Assembly: GCA_031127095.1 (NCBI GenBank)
Contig: JARIEX010000006.1
Location: 1-51,933, forward strand
From: Gemmatimonadota bacterium
GTDB taxonomy: Bacteria; Gemmatimonadota; Gemmatimonadetes; Gemmatimonadales; Gemmatimonadaceae
Reading direction: 5' to 3'
Length of the DNA: 51,933 nucleotides
Shown: positions 1-8,500 of the stretch, one piece after another
How positions within the stretch are numbered: the stretch's first letter is position 1
Layout of the letters: every line of letters begins with the position of its first letter
The notes under the pieces: generated by a model
Told to the model about the DNA's origin: nothing
Database searches by the model: none
The model's input: only the letters and a program-made list of their open reading frames with translations
Position numbers and translations under genes: made by a program

Positions 1-1
1 C

Positions 2-235
2 GTCTTTGCCGGTGCCGACGTGACGGCGCGCGATGCCAACGGCAACACGCCGCTGCACCTCGCCGCGTCGCGCGGCAACGAGGCGCTCTGCGACTTGTTC
101 CTGGCGCGCGACGCCGATCCGCACGCGCTCACCGACGACAAGACCACACCGGCCATGCTGGCCATTGCCCGCGGATTTCCGGAGCTGGGGGCGAAGCTCG
201 CCGCGGTGTCCGTCGACGGGGAATCGGACGGATAG
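2..235 (+). CDS. Ankyrin-repeat protein, C-terminal part (5' end outside window)
   Basis: The reading frame is already open at base 2 and ends at a TAG at 233-235, so only about the last 77 residues are present. They contain one clear ankyrin repeat (key residues DANGNTPLHLAASRGN) followed by a weaker second one (DDKTTPAMLAIARGF). Ankyrin repeats are protein-binding helical hairpins and do not reveal a specific partner. A GTG at 20-22 is in frame but falls inside the repeat, so it is not a believable start. The gene is convergent with the large minus-strand gene that ends at 304, and a strong hairpin lies between them. Confidence 0.8.
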   Translation, partial: VFAGADVTARDANGNTPLHLAASRGNEALCDLFLARDADPHALTDDKTTPAMLAIARGFPELGAKLAAVSVDGESDG

Positions 236-249
236 GCCATGAGAAGGTC

Positions 250-285
250 GATGCCCCGTGACCGGCGAACCGGTCACGGGGCATC
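250..285. terminator. Bidirectional hairpin between convergent genes
   Basis: A perfect 16-bp stem (250-265 with 270-285) closes a CGAA tetraloop. It lies 14 bp past the plus-strand stop and 18 bp past the minus-strand stop. It lacks a clear U-run on either side, so it may act as a stem-only terminator or as an RNA 3'-end protector rather than a textbook intrinsic terminator. Confidence 0.75.
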
Positions 286-303
286 GTTCCATCAAGGCCG
301 GAA

Positions 304-3300
304 CTAGCGCCGTTCGTCGTCGTCGAACCCGAAGAACCCGCCGCCGCCTTCGCCGCCGCTCACGCGCTCGACGTGGAGCACCTTCGAATACGACGTCCCA
401 CCCACAATGATGGTGACCTTGTAGTCACCGGTGCCCACGAGCGCGTTCTGCCCGCCGCGGCCACCACGACCACCACCACCACCGCCGCCCGGGAAGATCC
501 CGATCGCCGCGAAGTCATCGCCCAGCGCGTCGCGGAGCGGACCGAACATCGCCTGCAATCCGGCCGGACCCGCCGCCGCGCCGGCACCCGCGCCCGGTCC
601 ACCGCGACCGCCGGGGCCCCCAGCGCCAGCCGTCGGAAAGCTCGGCAGTGGACGCGTCTCGCCAGGACGGTCCTGGAAGCCCGTGGCCCCGCCGAATCGC
701 CCACCACCGCCGCCACCGCCACCGAGCGCCCCGGCCAGCATGGCCTGCATTTCCGGCGGCTGCTGACCGGTCTGCACGGTCGTGCGGATCTGCGCCAGCA
801 TCGGCGCCGGCACGGCACCCGCCTTCTCGAGCGAATCGAGCGCGCGCATCACACGCCGCTGCGTGTTGATGCTGTCACGCAGCTGCGCCGGCGACAGCGC
901 GATCCGCGCCGGAGCCGGGCGCTGGGCGCGCATATCCCACACCACGTTGTGCAGGCCAGCCTGACCCGGTCCAGTAAGTGAACGGATCGTGTCGCCGCTC
1001 GCGTCCTGCACGATCATGCGCACCTGACCGCCGGCGCTCTCCGACAGCCGGTACCACATCGATGCGCCGTATGTCGGGCTCGGGCCCTGGAACACCCCCT
1101 GCCCCACGTTGCCGCCGTTGATCGTCTGCTCGCCCCACTGGAACGCCGTGCGTGGCTCAAACAGCGTGGCCTTGGCCGCCATCACGGCCGGCGTCATCTG
1201 CTGCAACGGCGTGATGTCGGCGATCCAGATGGAACGCCCATGCGTGCCGGCAATGAGTTCGCCGTCGCGCGGATGAACGACCAGATCGTGCACCGGCGTG
1301 GTGCCAAGTCCGCTCATGAACCGCTGCCACGACTGCCCGCGATCGATGGACACGTACGCGCCCACATCCGTGCCCACGAAGAGCAGATTCTGATTCTTCG
1401 TGTCTTCACGGATCACGTGCACGAAGTCCGTCTGACCGCTCGGCAGGTTGTTGACGATCGACGTGAACGTGCGGCCGAAGTTCGTGGTCACGAACACGTA
1501 CGGCGTGTAATCGTCGTTGCGGTGATTGTCGAACGTGACGTAGAACGTCGCGCTGTCGAAGTGCGACGGCTCGATGCGCGATACGTAGCTGCCCGCCGGC
1601 ACGCCGGTGACGTTCTTCGTCACTTCGTCCCACTGCGCGCCGTCGTTGCGCGTAACCCACACGCGCCCGTCATCGGTGCCGGCATAGAGTAGCCCCGGAC
1701 GGATCGACGATTCGTTCAGCGACACCACCGTCCCGAACGTTTCGGCACCCGTCACATCGGGCGTGATGCCGCCGGTGGTCTTGAGCGCCACGAACAGCTT
1801 GGCCGAGTCGGCGTAGGAGAGCTCACCGGAGATGGGGAACATCTCGTCGCCGTACTTCACGCTCTTGAGCACGCGGTTGGCGCCGAAGTACAGCGTCGCC
1901 GGATTGTGCTTCGAAATGATGTACGGGGTGTTCCAGTTCCAACGCAGCGCGTAGGCCACCGAATCGGCCCGCTGACGCGCGCGATACGCCGCCATCTGCT
2001 TCTTTTGCGTGGCCGTGGCGGGCTTGGTGGTATCGGGCCACACGGCGTAGATGGAGTCGTTCCACTGCAGGTAGCCGCCATCGCGCCACGTGGGCTTGCG
2101 CAGTGCCGTGCGCTCGCCGGTCGCGAAGTTCAGGCGGCCCATGTTACCGCCCTGCGACGTGGAGTAGATGATGTCGGTGTTCGTCTGATCCTGCTGCGTC
2201 ACGAAGCCGTCGCCCCCACCCACGTTGTGCCACATCGCGTTGGTGACCGGCCCCTGCTTGCGGCGGCTCGGCCCGCACCACGATCCGTTGTCCTGCAGGC
2301 CGCCGCACACGCGGTACGGCACGCCCATGTCGGCCGAAATATTATAGAACTGGCCGATGGCGATGGAGTTGGGGAACAACCAGTTCCCACCACGATCGTT
2401 CGATACGGCGACGCCTCCGTCGTTACCCGTGACGATGCGCTGCGGATCATTGGGATCGATCCACATGGCATGGTGATCCACGTGAATCCCTTCGGTGGTG
2501 TTGCCGGCTGTCTTGCCGCCGTCACTGGAATACTTCACCGGCGTGGACGACCAGTACACGCGGTTCGGATCCGTGGGATCGACGCGCACCTGCGAGTAGT
2601 AGAACGGGCGCGTGTTGTCGGGGTTCATGTACGCCCACGTCGTGCCGCCATTATCCGAGCGATACAGGCCGCTGGGCCGCTTCTGCGGCGCGACCTTGGC
2701 GTCCTTCGTGAGATTGGGCGCCGTGTCGGCCTCGACCATGGTGTACATCACGTCAGGATTCGAGCGCGCGATGGCGATCTCGATGCGTCCCTTGGTGGTG
2801 GTGGGGAATCCGCCACCCTTCACTTCGGCGAACGTCTCGCCACCGTCGGTGCTCTTCCAGAGCGCCGAGCCGGTGCCGCCCGACTTCAGGAAGTACGGTC
2901 CGCGCACGCGCTCGTAGCTCGAGGCCCAGAGGGTGTTCGGGTTGCGCGGGTCGAGCTGCACATCCACGAAGCCCGTCTTCTCGTCGAGAAACTTCACCAG
3001 GCGCCAGTTCTTGCCGCCGTCGGTGGTCTTGTAGAGCCCGCGCTCCTTGTTCGGTCCCCACGGATGGCCAAGGGCCGCCACCCACACGGTGTTCGGATCG
3101 GTGGGGTGCACTTGGATGCGACCGATGGAGCGCGTCTCGGCGAGGCCGAGGAACGTCCACGACTTGCCACCGTCGGCCGACTTGTAGATGCCGCCACCCG
3201 GCGAGATGGAATTGCGCGAATTCGCCTCGCCGGTGCCCCAATAGATCACGTTGGTGTCCGACGGGGCGATGGCGAGATCACCACCCGACGACACGCGGGC

Positions 3301-3585
3301 CGTGTCCATGACGGCCTTGAAGGTGGTGCCGTTGTTGGTGGTCTTCCACAACCCACCGCCGGCGGTGGACACGTAGAACGTCTTCGAGGGCGACGCGATG
3401 CCTTCGATATCGACGATCCGTCCCATCATGTTGGCGGGGCCGATGTTGCGCCACCGCAGCGCAGTAAGCACGGAAGCGTCGACGGAGGCCTTGGGCGGCA
3501 GCGCCGTCTGGGCCGCCAGCGGACTGGCCATCAGACCGGACAGGCCGGCCCCGAGGGCGAGGACGCGGATATTTCGCATGGGCAA
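304..3585 (-). CDS. Secreted VPS10/sortilin-type BNR-repeat protein
   Basis: A 1093-residue protein with a signal peptide (about 1-26, ending SPLAAQ). Asp-box/BNR beta-propeller motifs recur: WKTTNNGTTF near 80, YKSADGGKSW near 135, YKTTDGGKNW near 186, WKSTDGGETF near 244, then YRSDNGGTTW, VSNDRGGNW, VTRNDGAQW and VSIDRGQSW further on. This matches the large secreted proteins annotated as sortilin/VPS10-domain or WD40/YVTN/BNR-like proteins, which are abundant in Gemmatimonadota and Bacteroidota. The substrate is unknown; they are often called glycosyl hydrolases only by analogy to sialidase BNR repeats. The last ~200 residues contain glycine-rich low-complexity tracts. The start could be Met1 or Met3. 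No strong Shine-Dalgarno is visible. The gene lies just downstream of the tandem repeat array. Confidence 0.85.
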   Translation of the reverse strand: MPMRNIRVLALGAGLSGLMASPLAAQTALPPKASVDASVLTALRWRNIGPANMMGRIVDIEGIASPSKTFYVSTAGGGLWKTTNNGTTFKAVMDTARVSSGGDLAIAPSDTNVIYWGTGEANSRNSISPGGGIYKSADGGKSWTFLGLAETRSIGRIQVHPTDPNTVWVAALGHPWGPNKERGLYKTTDGGKNWRLVKFLDEKTGFVDVQLDPRNPNTLWASSYERVRGPYFLKSGGTGSALWKSTDGGETFAEVKGGGFPTTTKGRIEIAIARSNPDVMYTMVEADTAPNLTKDAKVAPQKRPSGLYRSDNGGTTWAYMNPDNTRPFYYSQVRVDPTDPNRVYWSSTPVKYSSDGGKTAGNTTEGIHVDHHAMWIDPNDPQRIVTGNDGGVAVSNDRGGNWLFPNSIAIGQFYNISADMGVPYRVCGGLQDNGSWCGPSRRKQGPVTNAMWHNVGGGDGFVTQQDQTNTDIIYSTSQGGNMGRLNFATGERTALRKPTWRDGGYLQWNDSIYAVWPDTTKPATATQKKQMAAYRARQRADSVAYALRWNWNTPYIISKHNPATLYFGANRVLKSVKYGDEMFPISGELSYADSAKLFVALKTTGGITPDVTGAETFGTVVSLNESSIRPGLLYAGTDDGRVWVTRNDGAQWDEVTKNVTGVPAGSYVSRIEPSHFDSATFYVTFDNHRNDDYTPYVFVTTNFGRTFTSIVNNLPSGQTDFVHVIREDTKNQNLLFVGTDVGAYVSIDRGQSWQRFMSGLGTTPVHDLVVHPRDGELIAGTHGRSIWIADITPLQQMTPAVMAAKATLFEPRTAFQWGEQTINGGNVGQGVFQGPSPTYGASMWYRLSESAGGQVRMIVQDASGDTIRSLTGPGQAGLHNVVWDMRAQRPAPARIALSPAQLRDSINTQRRVMRALDSLEKAGAVPAPMLAQIRTTVQTGQQPPEMQAMLAGALGGGGGGGGRFGGATGFQDRPGETRPLPSFPTAGAGGPGGRGGPGAGAGAAAGPAGLQAMFGPLRDALGDDFAAIGIFPGGGGGGGRGGRGGQNALVGTGDYKVTIIVGGTSYSKVLHVERVSGGEGGGGFFGFDDDERR

Positions 3586-3634
3586 GGTGAGCAGAGGTGG
3601 ACCGACTCGGCCCGGGAGAACGCGGGCGGGAGCA

Positions 3635-3663
3635 ACTATGAGCTACGCCGCGGCAACCCGCAA
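3635..3663 (-). promoter_or_regulatory. Candidate sigma-70-type promoter of the VPS10/BNR gene
   Basis: Read on the minus strand, TTGCGG (3663-3658) is followed after exactly 17 nt by CATAGT (3640-3635). These match the -35 consensus TTGACA at four of six bases and the -10 consensus TATAAT at four of six. Transcription would start near 3628, giving a leader of about 43 nt before the ATG at 3585. The promoter sits between the repeat array (from 3712) and the gene. It is a motif match only. Confidence 0.4.
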
Positions 3664-3973
3664 TGTTGTCGCGACGGGGCTGGCTGGCATGGGACGGGCG
3701 GCGGCGCACCGATCGGCTTATCCGTGTTGGTTCCGTGTGATCGGTGGTATCCGTGTTCTGGCAGTTCTCGGTCTCGCCTCATCACGACCGGTGGCGTCAC
3801 GGATAGATCGCAAACAGCTGGAACACGGATTGACGGATTGCACCGAAACAACACGGATCTGCTCCGTGGGGGCGACGGAGGTCGCTGCTTTTCCAACGGA
3901 TTGGTTTTTGATTGAACAACACATCAGCGATGGGCCGGCGCGTTGCGATGGCCGCTGGGACGCTGATCGGCTT

Positions 3974-4112
3974 ATCCGTGTTGATTCCGTGTGATCCGTG
4001 GTCTCCGTGTTCTGGCTGTTTTGGATCGTGCCGGATCACCACCGGTGGTGTCGCGGAGAGATCGTAAACAGCCGGAACACGGATTGACGGATTGCACCGA
4101 AACAACACGGAT
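3974..4112. repeat. Representative 139-nt core: long imperfect hairpin
   Basis: The core folds symmetrically around ACCACCGGTGGT (4038-4049). The 5' arm begins ATCCGTGTTG and the 3' arm ends AACACGGAT. With one bulged base about 40 Watson-Crick pairs form by eye, including runs CCGTGTTC and GGCTGTTT in the 5' arm. Within each arm a ~10-nt motif recurs (ATCCGTGTTG, ATTCCGTGTG, ATCCGTGGTC, TCCGTGTTCT). The same fold can be drawn in all seven cores. I recall intergenic ATCCGTG/ATCTGTG-type repeats from several bacterial phyla, but that is memory and needs a search. Confidence 0.85.
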
Positions 4113-4115
4113 CTG

Positions 4116-4134
4116 CTCCGTGGGGGCGACGGAG
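4116..4134. repeat. Conserved mini-hairpin at the start of each linker
   Basis: CTCCGT (4116-4121) pairs with ACGGAG (4129-4134) across a GGGGGCG loop. The same stem is present in all six linkers. The third linker keeps the stem after a C-to-G change just before it, and the sixth keeps it with loop GGGGACG. On the plus strand it is followed by GTCGCTGCTTTT in most copies. Confidence 0.6.
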
Positions 4135-5401
4135 GTCGCTGCTTTTCCAACGGATTGGTTTTTTGATTGAACAACACAACAGCGACGCGTCGGCGCGCTG
4201 CGATGGCCGCGGATACGTGGATCGGCTTATCCGTGTTGTTACCGTGTGATCCGTGGTCTCCGTGGGCTGGCTGGTGTTGATCGTGCCGGATGACCACCGG
4301 TGGTGTCGCGGAGAGATCGTAAACAGCCGGAACACGGATTGACGGATTGCACGGTAACAACACGGATCGGCTCCGTGGGGGCGACGGAGGTCGCTGCTTT
4401 TCCAACGGATTGGTTTTGATTGAACAACACATCAGCGATGCGTCGGCGCGCTGCGGTGGCCGGTGCTACGTGGATCGGCTTATCCGTGTTGTTACCGTGT
4501 GATCCGTGGTCTCCGTGGTCTGGCTGGTGTCGATCGTGCCGGATCACCACCGGTGGCGTCATGGACAGATCGCAAACAGCCGGAACACGGATTGACGGAT
4601 TGCACCGAAACAACACAGATCTGCTCCGTGGGGGCGACGGAGGTCGCTGCTTTTCCAACGGATTGGTTTTTTGATTGAACAACACAACAGCGATGCGTCG
4701 GCGCGCTGCGATGGCCGCGGATACGTGGATCGGCTTATCCGTGTTGTTACCGTGTGATCCGTGGTCTCCGTGTTCTGGCTGTTTTGGATCGTGCCGGATG
4801 ACCACCGGTGGTGTCGCGGAGAGATCGTAAACAGCCGGAACACGGATTGACGGATTGCACCGAAACAACACGGATCTGCTCCGTGGGGGCGACGGAGGTC
4901 GCGGCTTTTCCAACGGATTGGTGTTCGCCGATTGAACAACCCGAGAGCGATGCGTCGGCGCGCTGCGATGGCCGCGGATACGTGGATCGGCTTATCCGTG
5001 TTGTTACCGTGTGATCCGTGGTATCCGTGTTCTGGCTGTTTTGGATCGTGCCGGATGACCACCGGTGGTGTCGCGGAGAGATCGTAAACAGCCGGAACAC
5101 GGATTGACGGATTGCACCGAAACAACACAGATCTGCTCCGTGGGGACGACGGAGCACGTTTCCGATCCGATGGCTTTGCACTCTTTGATTGAACAACACA
5201 ACAGCGATGCGTCGGCGCACTGCGATGGCCGGTGCTACGCTGATCGGCTTATCCGTGTTGTTACCGTGTGATCCGCGGTATCCGTGTTCAGGCTGTTTTG
5301 GATCGTGCCGGATCACCACCGACGGTGCCGCCGAGGGATCGCAAACAGCTGGAACACGGATTGACGGATTGCACCGAAACGACACGGATCTGCAACAGCA
5401 G

Positions 5402-8400
5402 CTACGCCGTGACCGGCACCACCCCCACCGACTGCGGCGCCGGCTCCTCACTCTCCTCCAACGCCGGTGCCAGCATCTTGTACAGCACCGGCGTGACCAG
5501 CCGCGCAATCAGGGTACTCGACACCAGCCCGCCGATAATCACCCACGCCAGCGGTGAGTACAGCCCCGATCCCTGAAAGGCCAGCGGCAGCAACCCACCG
5601 ATCGCCGTCATCGTCGTGAGTACGATCGGCAGGAATCGAATCTCGCCGGCCTGTTGAATCGCGTCATCCAGACTCACCCCCTGTCGCCGCAGTTGGTCGG
5701 TGAAGTCCACCAGCAGAATACTCGTCTTGATCTCGATGCCCACCAATGCGACGAAGCCGATCATGGCCGTGAACGACAGCGTGTAGCCGCTGAGCAACAG
5801 CGCCACGATACCACCCACCAACCCCAGTGGAATCACCGAGGCCACCACCAGCGTGGTACGGAAGTCGCGGAACTCGAGCACCAGAATGGCGAGAATCGCA
5901 AACACCGCCACGATGATCGCGCCGCCAATGCCGCGAAAGCTTTCCTGACGGCTCTCGAACTCGCCGGCCGGATGCAACACGTAGCCCGCCGGCAATACGA
6001 CGGCCTCGAGTGCGCTCAACACCTGCCTGGTAACGGCGTCGGTGTTGTACCCCGAGCGTACGTAGCTCGTGATGGTCACGGAACGCTGCCGGTTCACATG
6101 ATCGATCGTGGTCGGCGATGCGTTGAAGCGCACCGCCGCGATCTGCGACAGCGGAATCATGGCACCGCTCACGCTGCTCACGTGAATACGATCGAGTGCC
6201 TCCGGTGCCGGTCGCCCGTTGTGCGCCATACGCACCATGAGCGGATACTCGTCGCCATTGGCCGAGCGGATCTTCCCCGCCTCGATCCCGGCAATCCCCA
6301 ACCGCAGCGTGCGCTCCACTTCCACGCTCGGAACGCCGAGCAGGCCCGCCTTTTGCTTGTCCACCACCAGCGTCAGATCCGATCGACGCAGCCGGACGGG
6401 GTTGTTCACATACTGCGTCCCCTCGGTGCCCTTGAACACCGCATCGTACTGCGCCGCGAGCCGCTGCAGGGTATCGAGATTCGTACCCTCAATGCGCATC
6501 GCGATTGGCGCATCAACGGGGGGACCGTTCTCGAACTCCTTCAACTCGATACGCGCGCCGGGATACAGCGCCAACTGCTGTCGCAGCGAATCAAGCGCCA
6601 TCGGAGTGCGCACATTGTCGTAGTCGTGCAGCAGCACGATCAGCTGCCCGCGATTGGGCGCCTCCGCGCGCTGAAACACGTTGTAATACACCTCCGGATT
6701 GTCCTTTCCCACGTTGGTGAACACACCGCGCGTGGCGGGATGCTGCCGGATCACCGACTCGGCATAGCGCGCCGCCCGGTCGGTTTCCGCGAGCGACGTG
6801 CCATCCGGGGTCTCGATGTCCACGTGGTACTGCGGCGTGCCGGCTTTCGGGAACAGCGAGAAGCCGACCGCCGGCACCAGCGCCACCGAGCCTGCCACCA
6901 CCAACAGGGCGAGCACCAAGGTCGTGCGCGGCGCCGCCAGCGCCCGGTGCAGCAGCGGCGCGTAGGTGCGATGAATGCCACGATCGAGCCACTGCAGCAC
7001 GCGATTGCCTTCGGCGTGCTCCGTGCGCGGCATCAACCGGCTGGCCAGCCACGGAATGATGGTGAGCGACACGACCAGGGAGGACACCACCGCGAACACC
7101 ACCGCAATGGGCAACGACTGGATGTACTTGCCGGCCAGCCCCGGCAGGAACAGCAGCGGCAGGAACGCAAAGACGAGCGTGCCGGTGGCACCCAGGACCG
7201 CCACCCCGATCTGTTTCGTTCCCTCGATCGCCGCCGCGGTCCGCGTGTATCCGTGACGAAGGAATCGCGAGATGTTTTCCACGACCACGATTGAGTCGTC
7301 CACCAGCAACCCCAGCGCAATCACGAAGCCCACGATCGACAGCTGATTGATGCTGTAACCGGTGGCGTACAGCAACATGACCGCCATGGCCAGCGACAGC
7401 GGAATCGAGATCATCACGATCACGGACGCCCGCGTACCAAGGGGCAGCAGCGTGATCAGCACCAGCAGGAGGGCAATCGCGAAATCCTCGCCCAGGCGCG
7501 CCAATCGCCGGTCCACGTTTTGCGACTGATCGAAACCACGGGCCAGCGTGATCCCCGGGGGCAAGCCCCGCTCAAGGACGTCGAGGGCCGCCCACACATC
7601 CGCCTTCACCGCCGAAATGTTCGTGCCCTTCTGCACCGCCACCGTCACCCACATGGCGCGCTGTCCGTTCCAGCGTCCCATGTGTACGGCGTCGCCATCG
7701 CCCCACTGCACGGTCGCGATGTCCTGAACGCGCACCACGGCACCGTTGGCGCCCGTGATCACCGTGCGCTGCACATCCTCGGCGCTCTTGTACCGACCCG
7801 TCGTAGCGATGTTGTAGCGACGCGTCCCCACGTCCACCGAGCCGCCGGGGATCTGCGCGTTGTCGCTCCCCAGTGCGTTGAACACCTGCGTCGGCGTGAG
7901 ACCGAGGCGCGCCATGCGACCGAGATCGAGCGTGACCTGCATCTCACGCGGAGGTGCGGCCCACCGCTCCGCCTGCTTCACCCCGGGCACACGCTCCAGC
8001 GCGTCTTCGAAGCGCCTCGCCACGTCATCCGTCTGCGCGTACGGCGCCTGCGGTGCCACCAGCGCCACCTGGAACACGGTGAGATCAGAGTTCTCATTGC
8101 GTTGCACTTCCAGCCGCTGCAATGCCGACGGCAGGTCGGCGCGCAACGCATTCACCTCACGGAGCACCTGATCATACTTGCGCTCCGCATCCGATTCTGA
8201 ATCGAACTCGATCTTGATCACCGACAATCCGTCGCTACTCGTCGAGGTGAGCTTCTTCACCTCGGTGAGCGAGTTGAGCTGCTTTTCGAGCGGCTCGGTC
8301 ACCAGCTGCTCCATGTCTGCCGGCGACGCGCCCGGATACACGGCCACGGTCGTGAAGATCGGCACCGGAAAATCGGGGTCTTCGGCACGCGGAATCGCGA

Positions 8401-8500
8401 TCCAGCTGCTCACACCCAGTGCGCCGAACATGAGGAACAGCAGCACCGTGAACTGCCACCGCTTGACCGAAAATTCGGCCAGCGTCCCCAGAAAGTTCAT
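5402..8500 (-). CDS. RND-family efflux transporter, inner-membrane permease
   Basis: 1032 residues, the usual size for an HAE1/AcrB-like or heavy-metal RND pump. TM1 lies near residues 15-33. The TM4 proton-relay segment carries the aspartate pair in LLVDDSIVVVEN, and TM10 keeps the lysine of that relay in GIEIKTSILLVDF. Large periplasmic loops follow TM1 and TM7. It would pump drugs, solvents or other amphiphiles by proton antiport, working with the adaptor and TolC-like genes immediately upstream. Its ATG overlaps the adaptor stop (ATGA, 8500-8497). No residue visible here fixes the substrate. The stop codon lies 9 bp from the tandem hairpin array, so the mRNA would run into that array. Confidence 0.93.
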   Translation of the reverse strand: MNFLGTLAEFSVKRWQFTVLLFLMFGALGVSSWIAIPRAEDPDFPVPIFTTVAVYPGASPADMEQLVTEPLEKQLNSLTEVKKLTSTSSDGLSVIKIEFDSESDAERKYDQVLREVNALRADLPSALQRLEVQRNENSDLTVFQVALVAPQAPYAQTDDVARRFEDALERVPGVKQAERWAAPPREMQVTLDLGRMARLGLTPTQVFNALGSDNAQIPGGSVDVGTRRYNIATTGRYKSAEDVQRTVITGANGAVVRVQDIATVQWGDGDAVHMGRWNGQRAMWVTVAVQKGTNISAVKADVWAALDVLERGLPPGITLARGFDQSQNVDRRLARLGEDFAIALLLVLITLLPLGTRASVIVMISIPLSLAMAVMLLYATGYSINQLSIVGFVIALGLLVDDSIVVVENISRFLRHGYTRTAAAIEGTKQIGVAVLGATGTLVFAFLPLLFLPGLAGKYIQSLPIAVVFAVVSSLVVSLTIIPWLASRLMPRTEHAEGNRVLQWLDRGIHRTYAPLLHRALAAPRTTLVLALLVVAGSVALVPAVGFSLFPKAGTPQYHVDIETPDGTSLAETDRAARYAESVIRQHPATRGVFTNVGKDNPEVYYNVFQRAEAPNRGQLIVLLHDYDNVRTPMALDSLRQQLALYPGARIELKEFENGPPVDAPIAMRIEGTNLDTLQRLAAQYDAVFKGTEGTQYVNNPVRLRRSDLTLVVDKQKAGLLGVPSVEVERTLRLGIAGIEAGKIRSANGDEYPLMVRMAHNGRPAPEALDRIHVSSVSGAMIPLSQIAAVRFNASPTTIDHVNRQRSVTITSYVRSGYNTDAVTRQVLSALEAVVLPAGYVLHPAGEFESRQESFRGIGGAIIVAVFAILAILVLEFRDFRTTLVVASVIPLGLVGGIVALLLSGYTLSFTAMIGFVALVGIEIKTSILLVDFTDQLRRQGVSLDDAIQQAGEIRFLPIVLTTMTAIGGLLPLAFQGSGLYSPLAWVIIGGLVSSTLIARLVTPVLYKMLAPALEESEEPAPQSVGVVPVTA

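Larger units (their letters stand above)
3712..5392. repeat. Tandem array: seven 139-nt palindromic cores with six 114-118-nt linkers
   Basis: Seven copies start at 3712, 3966, 4221, 4474, 4729, 4986 and 5243, each with ATCGGCTT followed by a core. Spacings are 254, 255, 253, 255, 257 and 257 bp; the seventh copy stops at 5392, just after its core. Cores are 3720-3858, 3974-4112, 4229-4367, 4482-4620, 4737-4875, 4994-5132 and 5251-5389, all exactly 139 nt. Every length change is in the linkers (115, 116, 114, 116, 118, 118 nt). The first and seventh cores are the most diverged; those in the middle are nearly identical. The array begins 9 bp after the stop codon of the RND pump gene and ends about 50 bp before the putative VPS10 promoter. 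Minus-strand frames look open over long stretches, but unit lengths of 253, 254 and 257 shift the frame, so I do not call coding. Confidence 0.95.

Noticed and set aside
1906-3915. 669-codon plus-strand frame opposite the VPS10/BNR gene
   Set aside because: Antisense shadow with R/H/V-rich composition, running on into the repeat array; no domain.
3712-5392. CRISPR array or integron attC array
   Set aside because: Repeats of 139 nt and linkers that are themselves similar rule out CRISPR; there is no cas gene. attC sites flank gene cassettes and no cassette or integrase is present.
3797-5508. Long minus-strand open frames with repeated peptides (such as FRCNPSIRVPA) through the tandem array
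   Set aside because: Unit lengths of 253, 254 and 257 shift the frame between units, the peptides follow the palindrome's symmetry, and no ribosome binding site or recognisable domain is present. They are by-products of the repeat.
5654-7294. 546-codon plus-strand open frame opposite the RND pump gene
   Set aside because: Histidine/arginine-rich antisense shadow typical of high-GC DNA; the opposite strand encodes a well-conserved pump.
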